A DNA stretch of 8,350 bases from Nostoc sp. CHAB 5715 (GCF_020829685.1 NZ_JAIVFR010000239.1:1-8350), one strand, 5' to 3'. Shown: positions 1-6,261, numbered from the stretch's first letter. Numbers and translations: made by a program. The notes: generated from the sequence alone by a model not told the origin.

Positions 1-365
1 GCTTGCCAGAAATTAGTGGTATTGAACCAGACTTTTGCTTTTACATTGAAAATTGCAGAGCAGTAGTAGGCAAAAAAAGAATTGATTGGGAGTCAGATCC
101 ACCACCAGATTTAGCAATTGAAATAGATGTTACAAGCTACACCGACATTAATGATTTCTTACCTTATCGAGTACCAGAAGTCTGGATATTAAAGAGTAAT
201 CGGCTATTAATTTATAGATTGCAGAAAGAAAGTTATCTGCTTACAGAAAGCAGCTACTTTCCTAACGTCAGAGAAATTGTGCAGCAATGTCTCAAAATGG
301 CCAACGAGCAAACAACAAGTGAAGTCATTAAGTGGTTAAAGAACTTTTTGCGTGAACAACAGTAG
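1..365 (+). CDS. Uma2-family (DUF820) PD-(D/E)XK nuclease-like protein, 3' part
   Basis: About 120 C-terminal residues of a protein whose start lies left of the window; the frame is open at the first complete codon (position 3) and ends at TAG 363-365. The visible part carries the Uma2/DUF820 signature: EPDFCFYIEN near visible residue 8, the proline-rich PPPDLAIEID at about 33-42, RVPEVWIL at about 56, then the closing beta segment and a basic C-terminal helix. In this family the PD and the E-x-D/K elements form a PD-(D/E)XK nuclease-like core; that activity is inferred from the family and is rarely demonstrated. Uma2 genes are present in very many copies in Nostocales and are usually single genes. 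The visible part looks intact, with no frameshift. The family call is firm; the biological role is unknown. Confidence 0.85.
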   Translation, partial: LPEISGIEPDFCFYIENCRAVVGKKRIDWESDPPPDLAIEIDVTSYTDINDFLPYRVPEVWILKSNRLLIYRLQKESYLLTESSYFPNVREIVQQCLKMANEQTTSEVIKWLKNFLREQQ

Positions 366-381
366 GGTGTGTTATGGCTTC

Positions 382-415
382 CGTAACGCACCATTTCAGT
401 TTTCGGTGCGTTACG
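382..415. repeat. Perfect 11-bp inverted repeat downstream of the Uma2 gene
   Basis: cgtaacgcacc (382-392) is exactly complementary to ggtgcgttacg (405-415), with a 12-nt loop. It begins 17 bp past the Uma2 stop and could act as a transcript-end hairpin, but no T-tract follows, so it is called only as a repeat. Similar GTGCGTTACG palindromes are frequent in cyanobacterial intergenic DNA. Confidence 0.8.
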
Positions 416-606
416 CTAACTCAGAACTTGCACCAGTCCCCACGAACGCCTCAGAATGAATTTTGAGGCTTATAGCTCAATACGGTTCAGTTAAGAGGAT
501 GTTTGAAAAGTGTCGTATAGCACATTAAATTCTGACATTACCCCCCCAACCCCCTGATGTATTGGGGGGCTTACAGCAGTTTTCATGTATTTGAACCACA
601 TCTGTT

Positions 607-854
607 GTAGGGGTAAAGCGCAATGCTCATAGGTGTCAACTTAACGTAAAAGTCATGTGCCGCAAGGAACTGAAGTTCCTTGCTAATAGCGGAAGTCATC
701 TGAAGATGACTAAATATAATAACCAAAAATCTAAAGTCTACTTGAGTAGACTTTAGCTATTAGCCCTGAAATTCATTTCTGGGCGGGCGTGGAAGCCAAC
801 AGATAAGCGATTTTTAGCTTAAGTTGACACGTATGAGCATTGCTAAACTCCTAC
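607..854. repeat. 248-bp inverted-repeat element (MITE-like)
   Basis: The arm 620-644 matches the reverse complement of 819-843 at 24 of 25 bases; the shared core is gcaatgctcata, one variable base, then gtgtcaacttaa. Pairing continues inward through taaaa (647-651 with 812-816) and, more loosely with two inserted bases, outward to gtagg at 607 and cctac at 850-854. The interior holds a row of small hairpins (662-784). Long terminal inverted repeats, small size and no coding capacity fit a non-autonomous element. No clear target duplication is seen; TAAA occurs near both ends but does not sit at matched distances. Confidence 0.65.
662..784. repeat. Row of four short hairpins
   Basis: Four stems in succession: 662-670/675-683 (9 bp, loop TGAA), 694-700/705-711 (7 bp, loop TGAA), 731-741/746-756 (11 bp, loop TTGA) and 763-772/775-784 (10 bp with one T-T mismatch). 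They are followed by GGCGGG. A related row lies at 1153-1231. The repeated 4-nt loops with different stem sequences look like compensatory change preserving structure rather than sequence. Confidence 0.75.
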
Positions 855-1041
855 CGCGTGGTCTATTTACCTGAAAATAGCTGTAAGAGACTATTCCCCT
901 CCCTTTACAAGGGGGAGCCACTGCGCCCTTGCGGCTCTGCCGACAGCCAAGCAAGTGGCGTGGGTTAGGGGGGGTATTAGACACTTTGGGTAACAAATAT
1001 AGCTTTTCAAACAACCTCTAACGCTAAAAAATAACTCCAAT

Positions 1042-1115
1042 GTAGGTTGGGTTGAGGAACGAAACCCAACATTATCAAGGCTTTGTTGGGTTTGACTTCG
1101 TTCAACCCAACCTAC
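1042..1115. repeat. Hairpin repeat of the gtaggttgggttga type
   Basis: The left arm 1042-1071 begins gtaggttgggttga and ends aacccaaca. The right arm 1084-1115 is its near-exact reverse complement, two bases longer, with a 12-nt loop. This palindrome type is familiar as an interspersed repeat in many cyanobacterial genomes (recalled, not searched). It is non-coding. Confidence 0.85.
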
Positions 1116-1152
1116 GATTCTTCTTAACCCAGGCGTATTGGCTTATAGCTAA

Positions 1153-1231
1153 AGTCTTCTAAAGAAGACTAAGTAAAGGTTGTAGTCCACCCTTAGTGGA
1201 CTTGGGCTATAAGAAAAGAGAATTTATTCTC
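1153..1231. repeat. Second hairpin row, related to 662-784
   Basis: Three stems: agtcttc 1153-1159 with gaagact 1164-1170 (loop TAAA), agtccac 1184-1190 with gtggact 1196-1202, and gagaat 1218-1223 with attctc 1226-1231. They are linked by a GGGCTATAAG-like segment and followed by GGCGGG, as in the 662-784 row. It is best read as a diverged second copy of the same repeat family. Confidence 0.65.
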
Positions 1232-1270
1232 AGGCGGGATAGGCAGGTGCAAGATATAACCTAACCCTTA

Positions 1271-1356
1271 ATTACGAATTACGAATTACGTTAGCGACGC
1301 GCTTTCTCGTGTCCGCGTTCGCTTTTAGCGTCTCGTAGAGAGCGTCATTACGAATT
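1271..1356. repeat. attacga-type short tandem repeat with a 56-bp GC-rich insert
   Basis: attacgaattacgaattacg (1271-1290) is a heptamer tandem repeat of the kind common in Nostocales. The repeat resumes as attacgaatt at 1347-1356. Between them lies a GC-richer segment (1291-1346) holding agcgtctcgtagagagc, a word type I recall from Nostoc intergenic repeats. The right part runs into the TAA stop (1355-1357) of the ABC lipoprotein gene. Confidence 0.7.
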
Positions 1357-2260
1357 ATTTTAACCCCTTTGATTTGCGAAACTCCTGGACAACATCTTTA
1401 ATCTCACGTAATTCCCCCTCAACTAAATAATTTAACTGCCGCATTTCATCTGCCGAAATCTTTCCAGCAAGTGAAGCGATCGCATTTCTTAATTCCGGAT
1501 ATTTTTTTAAAGTTTCTTCCCGAACAATTGGCACAGTTTCATAAGGCGGAAAATACTGTTTATCATCTTTTAAGACAACTAAACCCAAGCGAGAAATCTG
1601 GCCATCAGTGGAATTACCCGCCACCATATCCACTTGTTTTTGAATCAAAGCACGATATATTAAACCCAAATCCATGATTTGAGGAGGTTTTGCAAAACGT
1701 AAATCGTAAGTTTTCGCTAATCCAGGAAAACCATCTTCCCGTTCTAAAAATTCGTAACCGAAACCACCGCGCCACTGCGGTGTATATTCAGTAGCTTGGG
1801 TGAGAGTTTGAATATTGTAGCGCTTGGCATCATCACCCCGAATAATCATCGCAAAAGTATTTTCAAAACCCAAGCTTGGCATCACTTCCAGATTGAATTG
1901 CTGGGCATAAGTTTGTTTTACTATTTCATAAACTTCTTTGGAGCCATTAACTGGTTTTTGCTTTAAAATTGCAGTCAAAGCTGTGCCTGTATACTCAATA
2001 TAAGCATCAATTATGCCAGCATTAATAGCATTATGACAAACAAAAGAACCACCCAAACGAGGGCGACGAACTACTTTTAAATTAGTTGTTGCCTCGATTT
2101 GCTGTGCTAAAAGTTCACCTAAAATATCTTGTTCGGTAAAATCTTTGGAAGCAACGATAATATCAGCATCATTGCTACTATTATTTAAATTCGGTGTGCA
2201 GCCAGTGATTAGCAAGAACACAGCAAAACTTACAAATAAAGGCGTCAAAAATCTTTTCAT
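1355..2260 (-). CDS. Substrate-binding lipoprotein of an OpuB/OsmF-type osmoprotectant ABC importer
   Basis: 301 residues, complete. A positively charged start (MKR), a hydrophobic stretch (5-18) and lipobox ITGC with Cys21 give a lipoprotein signal, so the mature protein should be lipid-anchored at the outer face of the inner membrane. The rest is an OpuAC/ProX-like type II binding fold: SKDFTEQDILGELLAQQIE (38-56), LGGSF (69-73), DAYIEYTGT (85-93), then a second lobe with VAGNSTDGQI and LKDDKQYFPPY, all typical of the OsmF/OpuCC branch that binds glycine betaine, choline or similar compounds. The actual ligand cannot be read from the sequence. It is the last gene of the operon; its ATG shares one base with the permease stop (TAATG at 2258-2262). 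The stop codon lies inside an attacgaatt repeat, so repeat insertion reaches the very end of the gene. Confidence 0.9.
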   Translation of the reverse strand: MKRFLTPLFVSFAVFLLITGCTPNLNNSSNDADIIVASKDFTEQDILGELLAQQIEATTNLKVVRRPRLGGSFVCHNAINAGIIDAYIEYTGTALTAILKQKPVNGSKEVYEIVKQTYAQQFNLEVMPSLGFENTFAMIIRGDDAKRYNIQTLTQATEYTPQWRGGFGYEFLEREDGFPGLAKTYDLRFAKPPQIMDLGLIYRALIQKQVDMVAGNSTDGQISRLGLVVLKDDKQYFPPYETVPIVREETLKKYPELRNAIASLAGKISADEMRQLNYLVEGELREIKDVVQEFRKSKGLK

Positions 2261-2889
2261 TACTTAATTTTTAATTTATTCTCCATCCAGCCAATCGCAA
2301 AGTCAGCTAGTAATGCAATTACCGCCGCCGGAACTGCACCAGCTAAAATTAACTGATTATTCACTACTGATATGCCGCGAAAAATAAATACTCCCAAACC
2401 ACCTGCACCAATGGCTGCTGCAATAGTTGCAATACCAATGGCAATTACCGTTGCTACTCGCACCCCTGCCAGAATGACTCCCAGTGATAAGGGAATCTCA
2501 ACTTGCAACAACAATTGTCTATCCGTCATTCCCATGCCTCTCCCAGCTTCTCGAATCGCTGGATCTACGTTAGTAATACCTGTGTAAGTGTTACGAATTA
2601 TCGGCAACAAGGAGTATACAGTCAGAGCAACAATTGCTGGTACTGCGCCAATTCCGCCAATTATAGGAACAGGGATGAGTAAGCCAAATAGTGCCAGACT
2701 AGGAATAGTTTGGAAAATATTTGCTATACCGAGGATTGGTTGGCGAAAATAAGTTTTACGTGTAATTAAAATACCTAATGGAATGCCTAGAAGTATGGCA
2801 ATTCCAATTGCAATGCCTACCAAAAATAAGTGTTCTAGAGTATGCTGAAGAATTTCTGGGGCATACTTAACGAGGAAGAAATTGTTCAT
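2260..2889 (-). CDS. Permease subunit of an OpuB/OsmF-type osmoprotectant ABC importer
   Basis: 209 residues from the chosen ATG (2887-2889), which overlaps the ATPase stop as ATGA; an upstream ATG at 2914-2916 would add nine residues (MSAYFARHF) but overlap the ATPase gene by 31 bp without a visible Shine-Dalgarno site. It is a BPD_transp_1-type inner-membrane protein with about five to six hydrophobic segments: 21-43, 51-77, 80-98, then a long stretch after the EAA loop and a final helix before the basic end. The EAA loop that docks on the ATPase is clear (IREAGRGMGMT, 112-122, then QLLLQVEIPLSLG). Length and motifs match OpuBB/YehW-like permeases. Only one permease gene is present, so a homodimer is inferred, unlike the two-permease OsmVWXY layout. 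It shares one base with the following lipoprotein gene. Confidence 0.9.
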   Translation of the reverse strand: MNNFFLVKYAPEILQHTLEHLFLVGIAIGIAILLGIPLGILITRKTYFRQPILGIANIFQTIPSLALFGLLIPVPIIGGIGAVPAIVALTVYSLLPIIRNTYTGITNVDPAIREAGRGMGMTDRQLLLQVEIPLSLGVILAGVRVATVIAIGIATIAAAIGAGGLGVFIFRGISVVNNQLILAGAVPAAVIALLADFAIGWMENKLKIK

Positions 2890-3644
2890 AAAGTGTCTTG
2901 CAAAGTACGCAGACATTGGAGAAAGGCAAGGCTTTCTGGATGTTGCGATCGCATAAATTCATCCTTTGCCTCCAATACTACCAATTCTCCCCCATACATT
3001 AAACCAATTCTCGATGCCAAAACAAATGCTTCTTGAATATCGTGGGTGACAAACACAACAGTTTTGCCTAACTCTTGCTGCAAATGCCGAAACTCTTGTT
3101 GAAGTTCTAGGCGCGTAATTGGATCGAGTGCGCCAAAGGGTTCATCCATCAACAACACTGGCGGATCTGCTGCTAAAGCCCTAGCTACCCCGACTCTTTG
3201 CCTTTGTCCTCCCGAAAGTTCGTGCGGGTAACGTCCGGCGAATTGTGCTGGTTCTAAGCCCACTAATTGCAACAACTCATAAACCCGCGTTTTAATTTGT
3301 TTCGGTTGCCAACCTTCCAAAGCCGGCACTAAACCCACATTGCGTTCAACTGTAAAATGGGGAAATAAACCAATTTCTTGAATGACATAACCAATTTTTC
3401 GGCGCAGTTTAATTTCATCCCATTGAGTTGTGGGAATACCATCAAATAAAACTTCGCCTTGTGTAGGTGTAAATAGGCGATTAATTAACTTCATTGTTGT
3501 AGTTTTGCCGCTACCACTGCGCCCAAGTAATACCAGTGCTTCTCCTTGGCGGATGGTGAAGTTGAGATTTGACACCAAGACGCGATGATTGCGGCTAAAG
3601 GTGACATCGCGGAATTCGACAGCAGTTTGATTATTTTGCGGCAT
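2886..3644 (-). CDS. ATPase subunit of an OpuB/OsmF-type osmoprotectant ABC importer
   Basis: 252 residues, complete, first gene of the operon. All ABC ATPase motifs are present: Walker A GRSGSGKT (41-48), Q-loop Gln89 (GYVIQE), signature LSGGQ (143-147) followed by RQRVGVARAL, Walker B VLLMDEP (163-169), D-loop ALD (172-174) and switch His201 (VTHD). The closest type is the OpuBA/OsmV ATPases of quaternary-amine importers; the GLFPHFTVERNV segment after the Q-loop fits. It lacks the C-terminal tandem CBS domains found in OpuCA-like and OpuA-like ATPases, so the ionic-strength sensor described for those is not here. Its TGA stop overlaps the permease ATG (ATGA), implying translational coupling. 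A possible promoter lies at 3676-3704; no clear Shine-Dalgarno site precedes the ATG. Confidence 0.92.
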   Translation of the reverse strand: MPQNNQTAVEFRDVTFSRNHRVLVSNLNFTIRQGEALVLLGRSGSGKTTTMKLINRLFTPTQGEVLFDGIPTTQWDEIKLRRKIGYVIQEIGLFPHFTVERNVGLVPALEGWQPKQIKTRVYELLQLVGLEPAQFAGRYPHELSGGQRQRVGVARALAADPPVLLMDEPFGALDPITRLELQQEFRHLQQELGKTVVFVTHDIQEAFVLASRIGLMYGGELVVLEAKDEFMRSQHPESLAFLQCLRTLQDTL

Positions 3645-3675
3645 GAATGGCTTTTGGTGGACGCTAGCTATATGT

Positions 3676-3704
3676 ATTATGTGCTGATTTTGTTAGCGTG
3701 CTAA
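3676..3704 (-). promoter_or_regulatory. Possible sigma70-type promoter of the ABC operon
   Basis: Read on the minus strand, TTAGCA (3704-3699) and CATAAT (3681-3676) are separated by 17 bp, matching 4 of 6 and 5 of 6 consensus bases. The -10 box lies 31 bp before the ATPase ATG. It sits in the 188-bp divergent spacer shared with the AAA ATPase gene, for which no equally good promoter is seen. This is a motif match only. Confidence 0.4.
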
Positions 3705-3832
3705 TCCCCAATTTGCTCTATTCAGATTTTGTAGATACTGCCAAGAATTGCCTTAAGGCTTTACAGTAAGGGGAGATCAGAAAGTGCGGACAGTAGAAAG
3801 CAATAGGTATAACAGTTGGTAATAACTATATT

Positions 3833-4987
3833 ATGAACTCGTTTCAAAGTATAACAATTGAAGGATATCGTCGTTTGTATAATGTACAAGTCGATATGCA
3901 TGAACGGCCCTTAACGGCGATGATTGGTGCTAATGGTGTAGGTAAAACCTCTCTGTTAGAAATTTTTTCACTTTTAGCAGCATCAGCAAATGGTCAACTA
4001 GGAAACAAAATTTCCGAATTGGGCGGACTGAGTGATATTATGACCCGCGATCGGGCTAAAAGTATAATAATTTCTTTGTCTATGACTGTGCCTGGTTATG
4101 CGCCACTCGACTATCGCCTAGAAGTCGCTCCTAAAGGGTTAGCGTATGAAATTGCTTTAGAAACACTAACTCAACAAAATGATTCCTCTGCATTAGAACC
4201 ATTTAAGCACATTGAATCTCGCGGTTTGGATGTTAAGTATTTCAGTCCAGAGATTCAAAAAATTGTGCGTCCCAATTGGGATCATAATCCCTTAGAAACC
4301 TCTCTTTCTCAAGTTCCAAAAATGTACCAAGAGCCAGAGAATCTGCGGAAAAGATTAGCTTCCTGTACTTTTTATGGAGCTTTAAATGTTGCTCCTAAAA
4401 GCCCAGTTCGTTTACCTCAATCAATGCGTCCAGTGACCTTACCAGGTTCGCATGGAGAAGATTTAGTTTCCTGCCTTTATTATTTGCGAGAAACCGATTC
4501 AGAACGATTTGAAATTATTGGAGATACCCTTGCTGCTGCATTTCCAGATTTTGAGCGTTTATCGTTCCCACCAGTAGCAGCAGGAACTTTAGCAATGACT
4601 TGGAAAGACAAAAATTTTTCTAAGCCTCTTTATATGCACCAGTTGTCTGAGGGGACTTTGCGGTTTCTTTGGTTAGTGGCACTTCTGCAAAGTCCAGATT
4701 TAACTGCTGTTACTCTTATTGATGAGCCAGAAGTCAGTTTACATCCAGAATTATTACAGCTACTAGCTGATTTAATGCGCGAAGCTGCCCAAAGAACTCA
4801 GCTAATTGTGGCAACCCATTCAGATAGATTAATAAGATTTTTAAAACCTGAAGAAGTGCTAGTTTGTGATTCTGAGGATGGTTTAACAACTATGAATTGG
4901 GGTGACTCTTTTGATTTAAAAAAATGGCTAGAAGATTATAGTTTAGATCAGATTTGGGCGATGAACTTAATTGGTGGTCGTCCATGA
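3833..4987 (+). CDS. OLD/RecF-like AAA ATPase, likely partner of the DUF4276 protein
   Basis: 384 residues, complete. It is an AAA_21/SMC-like (ABC-class) ATPase: N-terminal strand SITIEGYRRL (6-15), Walker A GANGVGKT (32-39), a long insert of about 230 residues without recognised domains, signature-like LSEGT (271-275), Walker B TLIDEPEVSLHP (294-305, with D297 and E298) and the histidine motif VATHSD (326-331). Both halves of the split nucleotide site are intact, so an active head-to-head dimer is expected. There is no fused nuclease domain; the next gene overlaps its stop as ATGA and encodes a TOPRIM-like protein, so the ATPase and effector are separate chains. The layout resembles two-gene systems such as PARIS (AriA/AriB) and OLD-like modules. 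A defence role is inferred from family and context. No clear ribosome-binding site precedes the ATG. The gene is divergent from the ABC operon. Confidence 0.88.
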   Translation: MNSFQSITIEGYRRLYNVQVDMHERPLTAMIGANGVGKTSLLEIFSLLAASANGQLGNKISELGGLSDIMTRDRAKSIIISLSMTVPGYAPLDYRLEVAPKGLAYEIALETLTQQNDSSALEPFKHIESRGLDVKYFSPEIQKIVRPNWDHNPLETSLSQVPKMYQEPENLRKRLASCTFYGALNVAPKSPVRLPQSMRPVTLPGSHGEDLVSCLYYLRETDSERFEIIGDTLAAAFPDFERLSFPPVAAGTLAMTWKDKNFSKPLYMHQLSEGTLRFLWLVALLQSPDLTAVTLIDEPEVSLHPELLQLLADLMREAAQRTQLIVATHSDRLIRFLKPEEVLVCDSEDGLTTMNWGDSFDLKKWLEDYSLDQIWAMNLIGGRP

Positions 4988-5592
4988 GAATAGCAATTTT
5001 AGTTGAGGGTGCAACAGAAAAAGCTTTTGAGCCAATTTTACGAGATTTTCTTGAGTCACGCTTGCAACAAAAAATGCCCAAACTTAAGTTTATACCTTAT
5101 GATGGGCGCATTCCTAAAGGAGAAAAACTTAAGCGTTCTGTTGAGAATTTACTCACAGGTAAAGATGTTTTCAATGCTGTGATTGCACTAACAGATGTTT
5201 ACACAGGAACAAATGATTTTCAAGATGCAGCAGAGGCTAAAGCTAAAATGACGGATTGGGTAGGAAATAACCCTAATTTTTATCCCCATGCAGCACAATA
5301 TGATTTTGAAGCTTGGTTATTACCTTATTGGTCAACAATTCAGAAATTAGCCAAATCTGATAAATCAGCACCAAGCGGTTTACCTGAACAGGTGAATCAT
5401 GGTAAATCACCATCACATCGTATTAAGGAAATATTTGAAATAGGCAAATGTCAAAATAGTTACAGTAAAATCCGTGATGTTAAAAGAATTTTAAAAAACC
5501 AAGATTTGATGATTTCGGTTAATCAGTGTCCTGAATTAAAATCATTTATAAATACTATTTTATCTCTTTGTGAGGTTAATTTGATTCAATGA
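4984..5592 (+). CDS. DUF4276 protein with TOPRIM-like motifs
   Basis: 202 residues from ATG 4984-4986, which overlaps the ATPase stop (ATGA). An in-frame ATG at 4954 is possible but would put eleven codons inside the ATPase gene; MRIAILVEG is a typical family N-terminus. Visible features are strand plus acidic loop ILVEGATEKAF with Glu8 and Glu12, VIALTDVYTGTNDF with Asp71 (the family's DxYG-type segment), AQYDFEAWLL with Glu109 (usually HEFEALLF) and KSPSHRIKEIF (141-151, usually PSKRI). The spacing of Glu8 and Asp71 fits a TOPRIM-like metal site as in OLD-type nucleases; nuclease activity is inferred. Coupling to the ATPase suggests an ATPase-gated effector or nuclease in a complex. It converges with the split gene on the other strand, 144 bp away. 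Confidence 0.82.
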   Translation: MRIAILVEGATEKAFEPILRDFLESRLQQKMPKLKFIPYDGRIPKGEKLKRSVENLLTGKDVFNAVIALTDVYTGTNDFQDAAEAKAKMTDWVGNNPNFYPHAAQYDFEAWLLPYWSTIQKLAKSDKSAPSGLPEQVNHGKSPSHRIKEIFEIGKCQNSYSKIRDVKRILKNQDLMISVNQCPELKSFINTILSLCEVNLIQ

Positions 5593-5697
5593 CTGAACAG
5601 ATTGCCCACCTACTTAGAATTAAATATTGGACTAGTCTAGGAAGCTGTTTAAGGTGGTAATCAAAGCAGTGCTGAATGCTCAGTAAAGAGTTAGGAG

Positions 5698-5717
5698 AGA
5701 CGCGATTAATCGCGTCT
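5698..5717. repeat. Perfect 20-bp palindrome between convergent genes
   Basis: agacgcgattaatcgcgtct is its own reverse complement. It lies in the 144-bp spacer between the convergent ends of the DUF4276 gene and the split small gene, a natural place for a two-way transcript end, but without T-runs. Related GACGCGATTAATCGCGTC palindromes are a familiar Nostoc interspersed repeat (recalled). Nothing else is seen in 5593-5736. Confidence 0.85.
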
Positions 5718-5736
5718 GTACTGAAGTCATCTTGTA

Positions 5737-5925
5737 CTATGCAGTTTTACTATTCTCATCTAATGTTTGTTCTGCAACATTTTTCAAGCGGCTCGACCTG
5801 ATTTTGCGGATGCGATCGCTATAGCGAACACCACCCGCCATTTCATATTCGCGGCTGTCTTTGCCGTACTTGATAGCAACTACCATTAACATTTTTTCAG
5901 AAAGCTGACTCAAATTTTTTTCCAT
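5737..5925 (-). CDS. C-terminal half of the split small protein
   Basis: 62 codons from an internal ATG that lies 15 bases after the TAA of the upstream half. It starts MEKNLSQLSEKMLMVV, then KYGKDSREYEMAGGVR and a basic stretch RIRKIRSSRLK. Only a weak purine stretch (GAAGAA, directly against the ATG) precedes the start, so independent initiation is doubtful; restart after the upstream stop is possible at this distance. A HIP1 site (5812-5819) lies inside it. It carries the most conserved block I recall for the family. Function unknown. Confidence 0.45.
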   Translation of the reverse strand: MEKNLSQLSEKMLMVVAIKYGKDSREYEMAGGVRYSDRIRKIRSSRLKNVAEQTLDENSKTA

Positions 5926-5940
5926 TTCTTCAATTTCAGT

Positions 5941-6132
5941 TTAAGAAGAGTCAACCACAGACAGAGCGGTATTATAAACATCAAGTTTGTTACGTAACTG
6001 TTCGATTGACTCAATCAGTTTTTCTAAAGTATAATCTTGTTCAAATTTAATGCTTGGAACAATCGATTTCATCCCAGCGGATCTTAACTCAACTTTTTCT
6101 AAAGTACGGGATGTGCGTTTTTTACGAGACAT
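5941..6132 (-). CDS. N-terminal half of the split small protein
   Basis: 63 codons, beginning MSRKKRTSRTLEKVELRSAG and ending ALSVVDSS. It has the best translation signal nearby: AAGGAG (6145-6140) seven bases before the ATG, so this half is probably still made if transcribed. It has a basic, flexible start and then a predicted helix with regular hydrophobic spacing. On its own it would lack the YEMAGGVR part. I do not recognise a function. It could be a genuine short protein, but the in-phase continuation after the stop makes a broken longer gene more likely. Confidence 0.5.
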   Translation of the reverse strand: MSRKKRTSRTLEKVELRSAGMKSIVPSIKFEQDYTLEKLIESIEQLRNKLDVYNTALSVVDSS

Positions 6133-6261
6133 AAAATTACTCCTTTAAGATGCTGCTAGAGCTAGCTTACCTCAATTAAACTACATTCCGGTTCAGTAAA
6201 ACTCGCAATTTTTTCTACTAAAATTTTTGATTGATAACAGTAATTTTTCGTAACTTAATTA

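Larger units (their letters stand above)
495..1018. repeat. Outer inverted-repeat pair bounding a 524-bp block
   Basis: Positions 495-510 (gaggatgtttgaaaag) match the reverse complement of 1003-1018 at 15 of 16 bases. Just inside, the C7 block at 541-547 and the G7 block at 968-974 are also mirror-image. The pair therefore encloses the 607-854 element. It may be two opposed copies of one interspersed repeat or the decayed ends of one larger element; the sequence alone does not decide. Confidence 0.6.
366..1354. other. 989-bp gene-free region made of nested repeats
   Basis: No credible gene is seen. The one longer open frame (814-1014, minus) is built from repeat sequence. The region consists of palindromes and paired inverted segments listed separately here. 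Smaller ones include an imperfect stem gcctcagaat (448-457) with attttgaggc (460-469), and ccccccaa (542-549) with ttgggggg (562-569). A C7 block (541-547) followed by an aaccccc-type tail is mirrored by a G7 block (968-974) on the far side. The whole stretch lies between the 3' ends of two convergent genes, Uma2 (+) and the ABC lipoprotein (-), a place where insertions are tolerated. Confidence 0.8.
5737..6132 (-). pseudogene. Small conserved cyanobacterial protein gene split by one in-frame TAA
   Basis: Two short open frames on the minus strand (6132-5941 and 5925-5737) are in the same phase, exactly 207 bases apart at their starts. Only TAA (5943-5941) and five sense codons (T-E-I-E-E) separate them. 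Read through, they give about 131 residues: a basic N-terminus, a KFEQDYTLEKLIESIEQLRN helix, DVYNTALSVVD, the stop, then EIEEMEKNLSQLSEKMLMVV, KYGKDSREYEMAGGVR and a basic tail. This matches my recollection of a single conserved Nostocales protein of about 130 residues with the same blocks (YNTALS.VD, LSE.ML, KYGK.S.EYEMAGGVR). A one-base change such as TAC or TAT to TAA explains the break. The function is unknown; no enzyme motif is visible. Confidence 0.65.

Noticed and set aside
814..1014. 66-codon open frame on the minus strand
   Set aside because: It runs through repeat DNA (GC-rich hairpin words and a G7 tract), has no family resemblance and no convincing ribosome-binding site; it is repeat-derived.
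2372..2587. Plus-strand open frame inside the permease gene
   Set aside because: It is the antisense shadow of a strongly supported permease; the same holds for plus-strand frames at 1471-1677 and 2842-3036.
3785..3813. Promoter for the AAA ATPase gene (TATAAC at 3808-3813)
   Set aside because: The -10-like hexamer is only 20 bp from the ATG and no acceptable -35 box lies 16-18 bp upstream, so it is not called.
4954..4983. Upstream ATG for the DUF4276 gene
   Set aside because: It would overlap the ATPase gene by 34 bp; the ATGA-coupled start at 4984 gives the typical MRIAILVEG N-terminus.
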